Shown: in pieces, positions 20,826 to 31,112 of the stretch | Position numbering within the stretch: the stretch's first letter is position 1 | How the letters are laid out: every line of letters begins with the position of its first letter | Origin: Telopea speciosissima | Lineage: Eukaryota > Streptophyta > Magnoliopsida > Proteales > Proteaceae | Direction of reading: 5' to 3' | NCBI RefSeq assembly: GCF_018873765.1 | Contig: NW_025317503.1 | Span: 1 to 64,000 of the forward strand | Length of the DNA stretch: 64,000 bases | The notes under the pieces: generated by a model | Seen by the model: only the letters and a program-made list of their open reading frames with translations | What the model was told of the DNA's origin: nothing | Databases searched by the model: none | Translations under genes and position numbers: made by a program

Positions 20826-22820
20826 GTTAAATGAGGCATGCCAAATCTATGGGACAATACCTAAAGGAATCAAGGTGCTTGTGAGGCATGTGCTCAATTC
20901 ACGCTTGATTCTCGAGGCAGCCTCACCAACCCTAATCACTTTGGGATTAGTTTTTAAACAAACTTTGAATGTTATTTAAAAATTGGTCCAAATAACTAGT
21001 TTACTTATTTATTTATTTATTTTAACTAACATAGGAAAGGGGAAAAAAAAGAAGACTGCTATATAACTAAACTACTAATAAACCACGTTCTATTGTCAAC
21101 ATTAGACTTTTCTCCATTAAACTATATTTTATCACACTATATCTTCCACCTTGGATAGAAACTGAAGCACGAATATATACACTACCCATTAGAATGGAAT
21201 TTGCACAAGGGGAAAAAAAAATTTCTTCCTCTCTCACAAATGCATATACACTTATATTGATGGATTGTAGACACCTCATTTATGCTAGTGAGGTTATGCT
21301 CCCAGCTCTGAGGATAACACCTCACACCTTTTTGACAAGTGGAATGCCACCATCAGCATTTGAAAACATTGATTTGAAGCTTCATGTTAGTTTGATAGTT
21401 AAACCCCCTTCATTTTGTAAACTGTCCTTGTAGACATATTTCTTAGTAAAATGTGAAAATGGAAATATGGAAAGCAGGTTCTTGAAACAGCCATAGTATC
21501 AAGTGGAAATAATATGGCAGTTCATAATTTCACATCCCTGGAACAGAAGATACTTGTCAATGGGTGGCAGAATTACTCTAATCAGAGTGATCTCTCAAGC
21601 GTCGCTATGTTTGTGTATATGATCTCTTTATCCTCACCTTTTTGACAATTGAAATGCCTATATCAGCATTTGAGGTGAGAGGCCTAGGCGCGAGTGAGAT
21701 ACTCAAACCATCTATTTATCCCCTTCTTCTCTATCTTCTGTTTGGTTCTTAGAATACTATCCTATTGCTGCTCCATCGAAGTATTGCCTGAAGTCTTAAA
21801 GACACATACTGCGGTCCTTCAAGGTTGTGAACAGTTGCTCCAGCAGTGCCAATAAGGTCTCGAATAACTCTCAGAGGATGATTATTGCAGGCTATTAAAA
21901 AAGCAAGTAGGGAAATCAATGGAGAAGAAGAAGAGGATCGATGAAGGGATAGATGGTTTGAGAATCTCACTCACACCTAGGCTTCTCACCTCACATAGGA
22001 CTCTCCTACACTGCCGCACACAGGCATCGGTAAAACCAACTCTTTTCTTTTCATTCAATTGTTAGGGGGAGACTCTAAGGTCTCAATTACATATAGTTGT
22101 TTCTGGTATTAAGAAATAGAAAGTAAAAGAAAATAAAAAATCTGTAGAAGTCTCTTACACAGCAATATTGAGACTTGTACAAAAAGCTAAAAAAGATCTT
22201 AGCTATTAAGCAACATAGAAAATACTAAAGACAAATAAAATCTGAGCTCATAACTAAAGAAAACACAGAAATAGAAACCCCAAAATATAAACTATAAAAG
22301 TAAAAACTTATAGTAAAGAAGTTAGCAACTAATATCCCTATCAAATCTCCTCCATATGGGCCCACAGCACTGTTCACATGAACAGTATCTCCGTTCATGT
22401 GGATATCAATATATGAACAGTGTTTAGTGAACAGTAACACAAAACAGTGTTTTGGTCATTTTCTTCTTCATTCTTCAATCTACATCAAGAACAGTAGAAT
22501 TCCAGATTCAGGAAAACAGAACAAATATAAACTCAGCTTATTTCAGATCTGGAACTTACTAATGTAGCAAAGATCCAATCAATGGAATCTGACTTGCTGG
22601 TTCTGCAGCCTCCAGGTCAGCACATGAGTAGACTGATAGGAGAAGAAACATACAAGAAAGACAGGAGATACTGACTGTTCTGGGACTATGAACAATACCT
22701 ATAAACAGTTTTAGGGCTTTGGTTAAAGGCCGGCTTAGGTACAATATCAGTATAACAGAACTCTAAGAAGAAAAGATGGAAGAGAAAAAAAGTGAGGGAT
22801 GGAACAGCAGTTTCAACCAA
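20826..22820. other. Intergenic, AT-rich
   Basis: No gene supported. 21477-21630 has an open plus frame (about 50 codons, VLETAIVSSGNNMAVHNF...) with an AG before it, which could be an isolated exon, but I do not recognise it. A related 35-bp segment occurs twice (about 21328 and 21645: TTTTTGACAA...GAAATGCC...TCAGCATTTGA). A nested inverted repeat lies at 22368-22422. The part 22030-22820 may be internal sequence of the degenerate element whose LTR lies at 22834-24244. Confidence 0.4.
22368..22422. repeat. Nested perfect inverted repeats
   Basis: Outer arms CACTGTTCA (22368-22376) and TGAACAGTG (22414-22422). Inner arms CACATGAAC (22375-22383) and GTTCATGTG (22393-22401) with a 9-nt loop. 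The two hairpins overlap by two bases on the left and are therefore alternatives. Confidence 0.8.
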
Positions 22821-24244
22821 GGCTCTGATACGAAATAATACTATTAAACTCCAAAGGTTTATGGATTTCATATGCAAAAAGGCCCAGTAATAGGCTATTA
22901 GGTATGCAGTCAAACAGAAATTAATATCAGTCAAATGGGTTCAAACCAGCAAAATAGAATAGAGAACCTCTGATTTAGCTAACAATTCTCAGAATTAACA
23001 GGATTTCAGATTCTGAGAAACAGAACATTATTTAAAGTTTCAGATATAAAATCTAAAATCAGATCATGGAAGAACCGAACAGAACAGTAGCCTGATATAG
23101 GTAACAGATCTCAGAATAGTAATGCAGAACTTCAGATCGGTAGTCAAGATTCCAGCTAACAAAAAATGAGATTTAAGTACACCAACCTGTTTTTTTTTTT
23201 TTTTTTTTTGGTGTGGGTTGAATAAAAAATTCATAACCAAAGAAATGAGAACAACAAGGGCACCCCAAGAAAAGAACAAAACAACTTACAAAGCCCTGCC
23301 TGTACAGGGGGAAGGCATGGGCTTGTAAAATAGAAGGGGAAACACCCCAATGATTGAATAGTCCTAAGTTTGAATAGTCAAACTAGGAAAAACTAGAAAC
23401 CAAACCAGGATCTTTTATCAAAAGGTGAAACAGTTTTAGAGTAAAACAAAGAGAACAATGAGAAATAAATCATATGAGGAAACCAAGGGATGGGAGTAAT
23501 AAATCATAGATTTGTTAGCAAAAGAATAACCGACAACCTCAACCATAGAGTCAATTGCATCATCAGTCCACTCATTCAATGTCATAGACAAAACCTTTGA
23601 AATATGTGTTCCAATAGTTGATGAAGAGAACCTTGAGATCAGATTGCTCGATTGTAGACCAGTAATGGAGATGCAAAGAGAACCAAAACAAACCATCCGT
23701 GCTTCCCACCGCAAGGTGTCAAACGGATCAAACACTGATCCCACCAGCCTTGATCAAACACAAGACAAAAATCTTCAATGGAGAAGATGAGCAACAAAAA
23801 GCTTTTCATTAATATCAAAATTCGTGTCAAATACTTGCCCTCCTTACAACCTTATAAAAGAGACTAAAAAATAGACTCCTACACTAAAAAAGAAAGACCT
23901 AATCCAATCATTAACCTAAAATGTAACCAAAACTGACTAGGAAACTGAAATAGACTCAAAACAGAGTCTCAATCCAGGCCAACTAAACACTTAAAAGAAA
24001 AACTACTAAAATCACTTAAACTGAACCACTAGTTGACTCGGTTCAATTTAAGAAGAAAAACAACAAAATTAAACTAAGTATGGAACTAAAGCATCTAATC
24101 CTGTATGCAACCCTATTACCCATACTTTTGGTCCATAAAAGTGACCTATTACATTGAAAACCCATTGGATCAAACAACAAATATAGAACCCAACCCTAGA
24201 CTTATTCCTAATAAAGCAAACTTATTTCATGATGAATCGCATCA
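22821..24244 (-). mobile_element. Degenerate LTR of the TGATGCAG family, with primer-binding site remnant
   Basis: Read on the minus strand from 24244 the sequence starts TGATGCGATTCATC and follows, with many changes, the LTR at 17337 (GGGTTGGG...TATATTTG; TTGCATACAGGATTAG; CCTAGTCAGTTT; TTATTAATGAAAAGCTTTT-type stretches down to about 23790). At 22821-22833 a sequence reading CGTATCAGAGCC on the minus strand resembles a primer-binding site, giving an LTR of about 1.4 kb including a T-run insertion at 23190-23210. Old copy, no coding sequence seen. Confidence 0.6.
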
Positions 24245-24785
24245 GCCACCAATTGATCTTCAAGTCAGCAATAATGTTTGAAAAATTGTTCTAAATAATT
24301 CACACTTTGGTCACTCGTTTATGAGAAATTTCTCATCTAATTTCTCTTTCATATTTTGCCCAATTATTAATTTGGTGGAGATCTCTCCTTTCTCGGTTTT
24401 GTTGAAATTGTCGTTATTAAACCAAGGCATGACCCTTAAGTTTTGGGGCCACAAAATCGACCTTTCTCTCCTTCGATAATTATGGATCTCTAAAGCTTTA
24501 TCATGGAAAATTTAGACGTATGGGCATGTTGTCAAAATCACTAATTGATGTGTGAATGTAACACATGATATTTAACAAGTCTAAAGCAGTTGTCTTGTCC
24601 AATGAAGCAATGTATATTCATTTATGTGGCTTTGTACAGGAAAATAATATTGTCAATAATGAACTTAATCGTTCTACATTTCTGTTTATTAACATGCGCC
24701 AAGAGAAAAGAGACATCTAACAAAAAGCTAACATCATAAAAAGGGGAGAAACCAAAATTCCAAGACCAAAATTAAGCATACCTTA
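24245..24785. other. Intergenic, 3' flank of LCD copy 2
   Basis: No gene seen. 24478-24545 matches the 3' flank of LCD copy 1 (about 7905-7970: TTATGGATCTC...ATGGAAAATTTAGACGTA), showing that the duplicated unit extends past the stop codon. Positions 24546-24695 are absent from the copy-1 flank. Confidence 0.6.
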
Positions 24786-26153
24786 TCAGTTCGGGAGAAG
24801 CATCTTGCAACTAAAACCACTCCGTACAAGTTTGTTTATTGCATCCCTAAACTTGTAGTAATCGTCTTCCCTGTTGTAAATTTGATGAGAAATTCTGGCA
24901 TAACCTGTTATACAATCATTCTTGTCCCGGGTTCCAGTGTCACCCTCTTTCGGTGCTTGAAAATATATTGGCACTTCAATGCCAAAACTGTCCCGCAAAT
25001 GGGCCCTCAATTTGACTGCGCCCTCTTCACTTGAAATCCCCAGGCTAGCAGGCAAGCCAACCATGACCATGCTAGGACACATATCAGGCGGTGACCCAAG
25101 ATGAGTTCCCCAAGCCTTCGCAAGCATCTCACCCATTTGAACAACGGCATCATGATTCCTTTTCCTAATTCCTTCAATTCCACCTTCGAACCTATTAATG
25201 AAATCCAAAACCGATGGCACAACAAGGTGAGAACTATAGTCTCTCGTCCCAATCGAAGCACTTTCTATGGCCAACCCGTTGCCAAATTCATGAGAAACCA
25301 CAGGATGGTGCACGTGCGACGAGGTTGATGATTTTCTACAGTACAGTAATGCAACAGAAGGCGGACAGAAAAACCACTTGTGCAAATTACTAGTGTAAAA
25401 ATCTGCCCCAATGTCTTTCACGTCAACCTCGACAGAACCAATTGAATGAGCAGCATCTACCAAGACCTGATCAACACCTTCCTCCCTACATATCTTAACC
25501 AATTCCTTGACCGGGATGATAACGCTTGGCATCGAAGTGATATGATCAATTACGGCTAACCTAACTTTCTTGCCATTAGATTTCCCTTTCTCCAAAGCTT
25601 TCCGAAACTCAACAATAATTTCTTCGTTCGAACTTACAGGGAACGGCAAGTAGACTTCAATTACGCAAGCCCCAGCACGAGAAATGTACGCCTGGATCGA
25701 TTTCTTTACGGAGCCAAATGCATAGTGAAGCATGACGACAGCGTCTCCTCTCTGAAACCTCCCCTCGACAAACTCCCAACAAATCTGTTGTAGCACAATT
25801 GCCACAGCAGTCGTGGCGTTATCAACAATCGAGACCTCATCGACATCCTCGGCGTTTATCAGATCTTTAATCAGTGTCCTCGATTCAAAAATCCCTTTCT
25901 TTAAATGATTGTAGTAGAAATCATCAGGTTGCTGAAGACATCGAAGCTGCCACTTTTGACGAGCAGCGATAATGGAAGCGGGACAGCAACCGAAGCTGCC
26001 GTTGTTGATCCGAGCGACTCCAGGCTGGTGGTGCAAGAATTCATCGCGAATTTCAGATTCAGATATGAAAGGGGAGAGCTTTTGCTTCTTGGAAACGTGA
26101 TTATTGTCATCGTCATGAGAGACGTCGCCGTTTTCTTTCCGTTTAGAATCCAT
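24786..26153 (-). CDS. LCD: L-cysteine desulfhydrase-like PLP enzyme, copy 2 (455 aa)
   Basis: Intact single-exon frame of 455 residues starting at the ATG at 26153. Clearly paralogous to copy 1, with the same motifs: NNGSFGCCP (50-58), DNATTA (111-116), LVDAAHSIG (231-239) and TSNLHKWFF with Lys259 as the predicted PLP lysine. Differences include a one-residue deletion around residue 158, a shorter variable Ser/His stretch after CRKSS, and a more basic N-terminus (KRKEN, KKQK). It would release H2S from cysteine if the family assignment holds. Its 5' flank shares sequence with copy 3 up to about 26850. Open frame with all key residues suggests selection or recent duplication. Confidence 0.9.
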   Translation of the reverse strand: MDSKRKENGDVSHDDDNNHVSKKQKLSPFISESEIRDEFLHHQPGVARINNGSFGCCPASIIAARQKWQLRCLQQPDDFYYNHLKKGIFESRTLIKDLINAEDVDEVSIVDNATTAVAIVLQQICWEFVEGRFQRGDAVVMLHYAFGSVKKSIQAYISRAGACVIEVYLPFPVSSNEEIIVEFRKALEKGKSNGKKVRLAVIDHITSMPSVIIPVKELVKICREEGVDQVLVDAAHSIGSVEVDVKDIGADFYTSNLHKWFFCPPSVALLYCRKSSTSSHVHHPVVSHEFGNGLAIESASIGTRDYSSHLVVPSVLDFINRFEGGIEGIRKRNHDAVVQMGEMLAKAWGTHLGSPPDMCPSMVMVGLPASLGISSEEGAVKLRAHLRDSFGIEVPIYFQAPKEGDTGTRDKNDCITGYARISHQIYNREDDYYKFRDAINKLVRSGFSCKMLLPN

Positions 26154-26853
26154 AGTCGGAGTAAACCTATGATTTAGACACTTTACGGAATAATAATAGA
26201 GGAGCCATAGAAACCAGAGCTAGGGTTAGGGTTATATTCCATTTCTTGTTTTCTTTGGAAACCGATTTATGTCCGAGTAAAATTTGCGTAATGATCCCAA
26301 ACTGTGCGAATATCCTGGGAAGGGAAGCCCTCTTCAAAGAGAGTTGTAAAACCCTTCCTCGTTCACTAGTCACTATAGGATATTGGACAGGAAAATGCAT
26401 CCCTCCCCCACCCCCAAAAGAAAAAAAAAAAAAAAACCTAGAGGATAGGAGAGATAAGATAGCACTCGAATCCATATATGAATCGCTTGCCGTTGAACAT
26501 CCACTAGCAGAACGAAATTGTCGCTTCCTTGAAGACGTGTCGCTTTTAAACTAACCAACCAAAGACGAAAGAAAGTGAAATTTACACGGATTTGATCCTC
26601 TGCTGCCGCTGCCCGTGCGGCCGGCATGCACCCTTAAATAGACAAGGATGAAATGACTGACCTATCCACTGCCGAAGCACCCCTGCTCGGGTGGGGTCCA
26701 CATAGGGTCCACCCCGGAAAATAATCCTCTATAATTCCTTAAAATTGTGCAGTGCAGCACTTCGGGGTGGAGACGTCGACACATGGGGATATCCAATAGT
26801 GCTGAGCTCAAGAAGAAGGAAAAAAAAAAAAAACAGTTGTCCAACACAATTGG
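26154..26853. other. 5' flank of LCD copy 2
   Basis: Presumed promoter region. 26541-26850 aligns with 30025-30345 upstream of LCD copy 3 (shared GTCGCTTTTAAACTAACCAA, CTGCTGCCGCT, GGTGGGGTCCA). An A-run occurs at 26422-26438. No additional gene. Confidence 0.5.
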
Positions 26854-27409
26854 TAGGGGTGTCAATACCCAACCCGAACCGATGAAACCGGCCCGAACCA
26901 GCCCGGACCACATCGGACCAAACTCTTAATGGTTCGGGTTCGATTTGTGGATCCAGAGAGGCAAATGGTTTGGTTTGGTTTGGGCTAGCCCGAATCGTTA
27001 GGCCCGAACTCAAACCGAACCGACCTAACCCGATAAATAAGTAAATCAATAAATGCCTAATGCCCCATAAATGTGTTGTGATAGTTTCTCACTTTATCTC
27101 ATATCCTTTGTTAGTGATTACCCAACCAATTGTATCCATAGGCCATAGGACATAGGATACAAAGATGCATTGTATTTGAAATATTTTATGTACTTAAAAG
27201 AGAAAGAGAAGAAAAATTAGCACTAACTGGACCTTACTAGTTATATAAAACCGGTATCAAACCGATATCATAAACCGAAACCGGCACGAAACCAAACCGC
27301 ACTGAAACCGAACATTTCTTAATGGTTTGGTTTCGATTTCTATAAAAGTCACACCGAAATCGAAAAGCCAGAACCAAAATCGGCCCAAACCGGCCCATTG
27401 ACACCCCTA
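26854..27409. mobile_element. hAT-type MITE, 556 bp, TSD ACAATTGG, inserted in SINE-like sequence
   Basis: Terminal inverted repeats TAGGGGTGTCAAT (left) and ATTGACACCCCTA (right), flanked by the perfect 8-bp TSD ACAATTGG at 26846-26853 and 27410-27417. The interior is rich in CCGAACC and AAACCGAAACC motifs and their complements. No transposase. In the paralogous flank of LCD copy 3 (about 30345-30365) the sequence runs through without this insertion, giving a natural empty site. Confidence 0.9.
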
Positions 27410-27469
27410 ACAATTGGTGAGCTGTGGTGTGCTTCATGCCCATGCGAGTCTCCTGGCTATTTCCTTGTC

Positions 27470-27873
27470 CGTAGAAGTGTTAAACGGTCTGATTTTGGTT
27501 AAACAGTTCGGTTCGGTTCAAAATATTTAATTAAACGACCTCAATTATGAAACCATAACCGAACTATTTATTAAATGGTTTCACGATTCGGTTCAGTTCA
27601 AAATGTTTAATTAAAAGACCTCGATTGTGAAACCATTATCGAACTATTTATTAAACGGTTTCACGGATTTGATTTTAAATGGTACGGTGGACGGTTTCTA
27701 TTTGATTTTGGCACATTTATGTACATTTAAGAATATTAAACGGTTCGGTTCAATTCAAACCGTTTAATTAAATGACCTCAATTTTGAAACCATAACCGAA
27801 CCATTTATTAAATGGTTTTACGATTGCGATATAAACGGTTCGATTTCAGTTTTGGTTTGATTTTGACACCCTT
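27470..27873 (+). mobile_element. Second hAT-like MITE (AAACGGTTCGGTT family)
   Basis: Begins TAGAAGTGTTAAACGGT and ends TTTGATTTTGACACCCTTA, imperfect inverted termini. Three internal repeats of about 125 bp with GGTTCGGTTCA, GACCTCAAT and CCATTTATTAAA-type motifs. Possible degenerate TSD (CTTGTCCG/CTTCCCCC). A relative in inverse orientation is at about 48008-48394. The position is empty in the LCD copy-3 flank. Confidence 0.6.
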
Positions 27874-28528
27874 ACTTCCCCCCTCCCCTGTTTCCTCCCT
27901 AAAGAAATATATATAAGTTCTCAATTCTAAAAAAAGAAAAAGAAATCAATGAGAGGATTAAAATCCATCCACCCCCTGCCTTTGTGAGGCTGCAAGTCGG
28001 CCACATGGGCAATAGTAGCAGAGGATCCTGATTAAATTTGCACTCTTTTTTTTTTGGGTAGAAAATTTCTACTCTTTAATCTCTACATAAAGCGCTCTTA
28101 CCAAAAAAAAAAAAATTTCTTTTATGAAAAATGCATTTTAAAAAGGTATGGATTTTAACTTTTAAACCTAGAAGGGAAAAGGTCTTCTGAGCCATTTAAC
28201 CGTTGCACCAACCACCCATTGACGTTAAACACATTAACCCATGACCACTTTGGTCACATACCAGATAATAATAATAATAATAATAATAACAATTATTTCA
28301 CTGTTCATCCAACAAAAAATAAATAAATTATGTCACTGTGTTTGTTATGGATCACTGAAGCTCCATCCATTTGTTGTCGGCAAAAATAAACTTAATCGTT
28401 CTACCTTTCTTTTTATTAACATGTGGCAAGAGAAATTAAAGAGATATCTAACAAAAAGCTAATTAACAGCATAAAAAGGCCGGGGAGAAACCAAAATTCC
28501 AAGACCAAAATTAAGCATACCTTATCAG
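27874..28528. other. Intergenic between LCD copies 2 and 3, with (AAT)n
   Basis: 27895-28190 is paralogous to 30540-30770 (GAGAGGATTAAAATCC, CACCCCCTGC, GGCTGCAAG, GGCCACATGGGC), marking the end of the duplicated unit. 28200-28265 resembles the 3' flank of LCD copy 1. An AAT microsatellite lies at 28264-28290. No gene seen. Confidence 0.6.
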
Positions 28529-29077
28529 TCAGTTCGGGAGAGGGAGAAGCATCTTGGAAGTGAAACCACTCCGTACAAGTTTGTTTATCGCATCCCTAAA
28601 CTTGTAGTAATCGTCTTCTCTGTTGTAAATTTGATGAGAAATCCTGGCATAACCGGTTAGACAATCATTCTTGTCCCGGGTTCCACTACTGTCACCCTCT
28701 TTCGGTGCTTGATAATATATTGCCACTTCAATGCCAAACCGGTCCCGCAAATGGGCCCTCAATTTGAGCGTGCTCTCTTCACTTGAAATCCCCAGGCTTG
28801 CAGGTAAGCCAACCATGACCATGCTCGGACACATATCAGGCGGTGACCCGAGCTGAGTTCCCCAAGCCTTGGCAAGCATCTCACCCATTTGAACAACGGC
28901 ATCATGATTCCTTTTCCTAATTCCTTCAATTCCACCTTTGAACCTATTAATGAAATCCAAAACCGATGGCACAACAAGCTGAGAACTATAGTCTCTCGTC
29001 CCAATCCAAGCACTTTCTGTGGCCAACCCTTTACCATATTCATAAGAAACCACCGGATGGTGCACGTTCAACGAGTT

Positions 29078-29109
<32 letters not shown>

Positions 29110-29925
29110 AGTGCAGAAATGCAACAGAAGGTGGACAGAAAAACCACTTGTGCAAATTACTAGTGTAAAAATCTGCTCCAATGTCTTTCACGTCAACCTC
29201 GACAGAACCAATTGAATGAGCAGCATCTACCAATACCTGATCAACACCTTCTTCCCTACATATCTTAACTAACTCCTTGACTGGGATGACAACGCTTGGC
29301 ATCGAAGTGATATGATCAATTACTGCTAACCTAACTTTCCTGCCATTAGATTTACCTTTCTCTAAAGCTTTCCGAAACTCAACAATAATTTCTTCGTTCG
29401 AACTTACGGGAAACGGCAAGTGGACTTCAATTACGCAAGCCCCAGCACGACAAACGTACGCCTGGATCGATTTCTTTACGGAGCCAAATGCATTGTGAAG
29501 CATGACCACAGCGTCTCCTCTCTGAAACCTCCCCTCGACAAACTCCCAACAAATCTGTTGTAGCACAATTGCCACAGCAGTTGTGGCGTTATCAACAATG
29601 GAGACCTCATCGACATCTTCGGCGTTTATCAGTTCTTTAATCACAGTCCTCGATTCAAAAATCGCTTTCTTTAAATGATTGTAGGAGAAATCATCTGGTG
29701 CTGAAGAAATCGAAGCTGCCATTTTTGACGAGCAGCGATAATGGAAGCCGGACAGCAACCGAAGCTGCCGTTGTTGATCCGAGCGACTCCAGACTGGTGG
29801 TGCAAGAATTCTTCGCGAATTTCAGATTCAGATATGAAAGTGGAGAGCTTTTGCATCTTGCAAACGGCATTATTGTCATCGTCATGACAGACAACGCCGT
29901 TATGCAAATGCAATAGAGGAGCCAT
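28529..29925 (-). pseudogene. LCD: L-cysteine desulfhydrase-like gene, copy 3 (frameshift and altered start)
   Basis: The third tandem copy. The main frame (28529-29695) retains the core motifs, including LVDAAHSIG and TSNLHKWFF. A single-base loss near 29697, where copies 1 and 2 have GGTTGCTG and this copy GGTGCTG (plus strand), shifts the frame ahead of residue about 75, so the first exon-length segment (29700-29925) is in another frame. The usual start (MDPQRKE) is replaced by unrelated sequence after a small deletion; an ATG at 29925 is in frame with the N-terminal part. The Ser run after CRKSS is expanded by a GAT microsatellite (29079-29102). Probably a pseudogene, unless the missing base is a sequencing error. 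Confidence 0.8.
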
Positions 29926-30336
29926 AGAAACCAGCGCAAGGGTTTAAGGTTATATTCCCTTTCTTGTTTCCTTTGGGAACTGATTTATGTCCGAGTCCCA
30001 CAAAGAAGAACGACCTTTGTCGTTGACGTGTCGCTTTTAAACTAACCAACCAAAGACGAAAGAAAATGAAATTTGCACGGATTTGGATCTTCTGCTGCCG
30101 CTTCCCGTGCGGCTGGCATGTAACCTTAGACACATAGAGCTGGAATGACAGCCCTATCCACTATCGGAGCACCCTCTGCTCAGGTGGGGTCCATGTAGGG
30201 TCCACCCCGAAAAATAATCCTCTCTAATTCCTTAAAAAGTATGTAGTGCAATTGTTCAGGGTGGAGATGTCAACACGTGGAGATATCCAACAATGTTGAG
30301 CTCAAGAAAAAAAAAAAACAAACAGAAGTCAACAAC
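29926..30336. other. 5' flank of LCD copy 3
   Basis: Paralogous to the copy-2 flank (26160-26840) with deletions. No separate gene. Ends at an A-rich run and the SINE target site ACAGAAGTCAACAAC (30322-30336). Confidence 0.5.
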
Positions 30337-30469
30337 AGTTGCCTAGCGCAGTTGGTTAGCTGTGATGTGATTCATGCCCATGCTCACCACGAGGTCTCGA
30401 GTTTTAGTCTCCTAGCTGTTACCTTCCTCACCCTCCACCCCCCACCCCGCCTAAGGAAAAAAAAAAAAA
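30337..30469 (+). mobile_element. tRNA-derived SINE (133 bp), TSD ACAGAAGTCAAYAAC
   Basis: Begins AGTTGCCTAGCGCAGTTGG with a pol III A-box-like sequence (TAGCGCAGTTGG). A B-box-like GAGGTCTCGAGTTT is at 30391-30404. It ends in a poly-A tail. A 15-bp TSD flanks it: ACAGAAGTCAACAAC (30322-30336) and ACAGAAGTCAATAAC (30470-30484), one mismatch. A second, truncated SINE-like copy (ATTGTCTAGTTCAGTTGG) follows at 30486-30570, itself followed by another ACAGAAGTCAA at about 30579. Confidence 0.7.
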
Positions 30470-30785
30470 ACAGAAGTCAATAACAATTGTCTAGTTCAGT
30501 TGGTGAGCTGTAGCCCCCGCTCCCCAGTTCCCCAACCCCCCTTAAAGAAATATATATAAGATCCCAAATCCAAAAAACAAAACAGAAGTCAATGAGAGGA
30601 TTAAAATCCGTCCACCCCCTGCTTGTGTGAGGCTGCAAGCCGGCCACATGGGCAGCAGTAGCAGAGGATCCCGATTAAATTTGCAAAAAAAAAAAAAAAA
30701 AATCTTTTACAGAAAATGCATTAAGAAAGGGTATAGATTTTAACTTAAAACAAGAAAGGACAAGGTCTTTTGAGCTACCGCGCAC

Positions 30786-31050
30786 GGAACTCATGATTTA
30801 AATGCACGGTATCAAATTGAGGATCGGTGTGATAGTGTCACCTTGGAAATTGATACGATATCGACATAAATCGATACGCGGATTAAATTGAATCGATGGT
30901 TTTAGCCCTGATTTTTCTTTTAACAAAAGTTTATTTTTTTGGGACAGTTTTACCTTTGATACCTACCATTCCAATGATACAAGATCAATTTGGTATCGAG
31001 ATCGGCTTGTATCAATATCGATCCAGATCGGCCGATACCTCAAACCATGG
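30786..31050. repeat. Degenerate GATACGATATCG-rich repeat
   Basis: Contains several GGTATCGA, GATACGATATCG and CGGCCGATACC motifs at both ends (30810-30880; 30990-31040), like the subterminal repeats of the hAT element at 13287. Possible inverted ends CATGATTT/AAACCATG. No TSD identified. 31051-31112 is unannotated flank ending in the gypsy target CTTCC. Confidence 0.35.
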
Positions 31051-31112
31051 GTACACTAACACCTGTATGTCTATTTTTCTTTTCCTCAAATGAGATGTTC
31101 TCTTTGCCTTCC

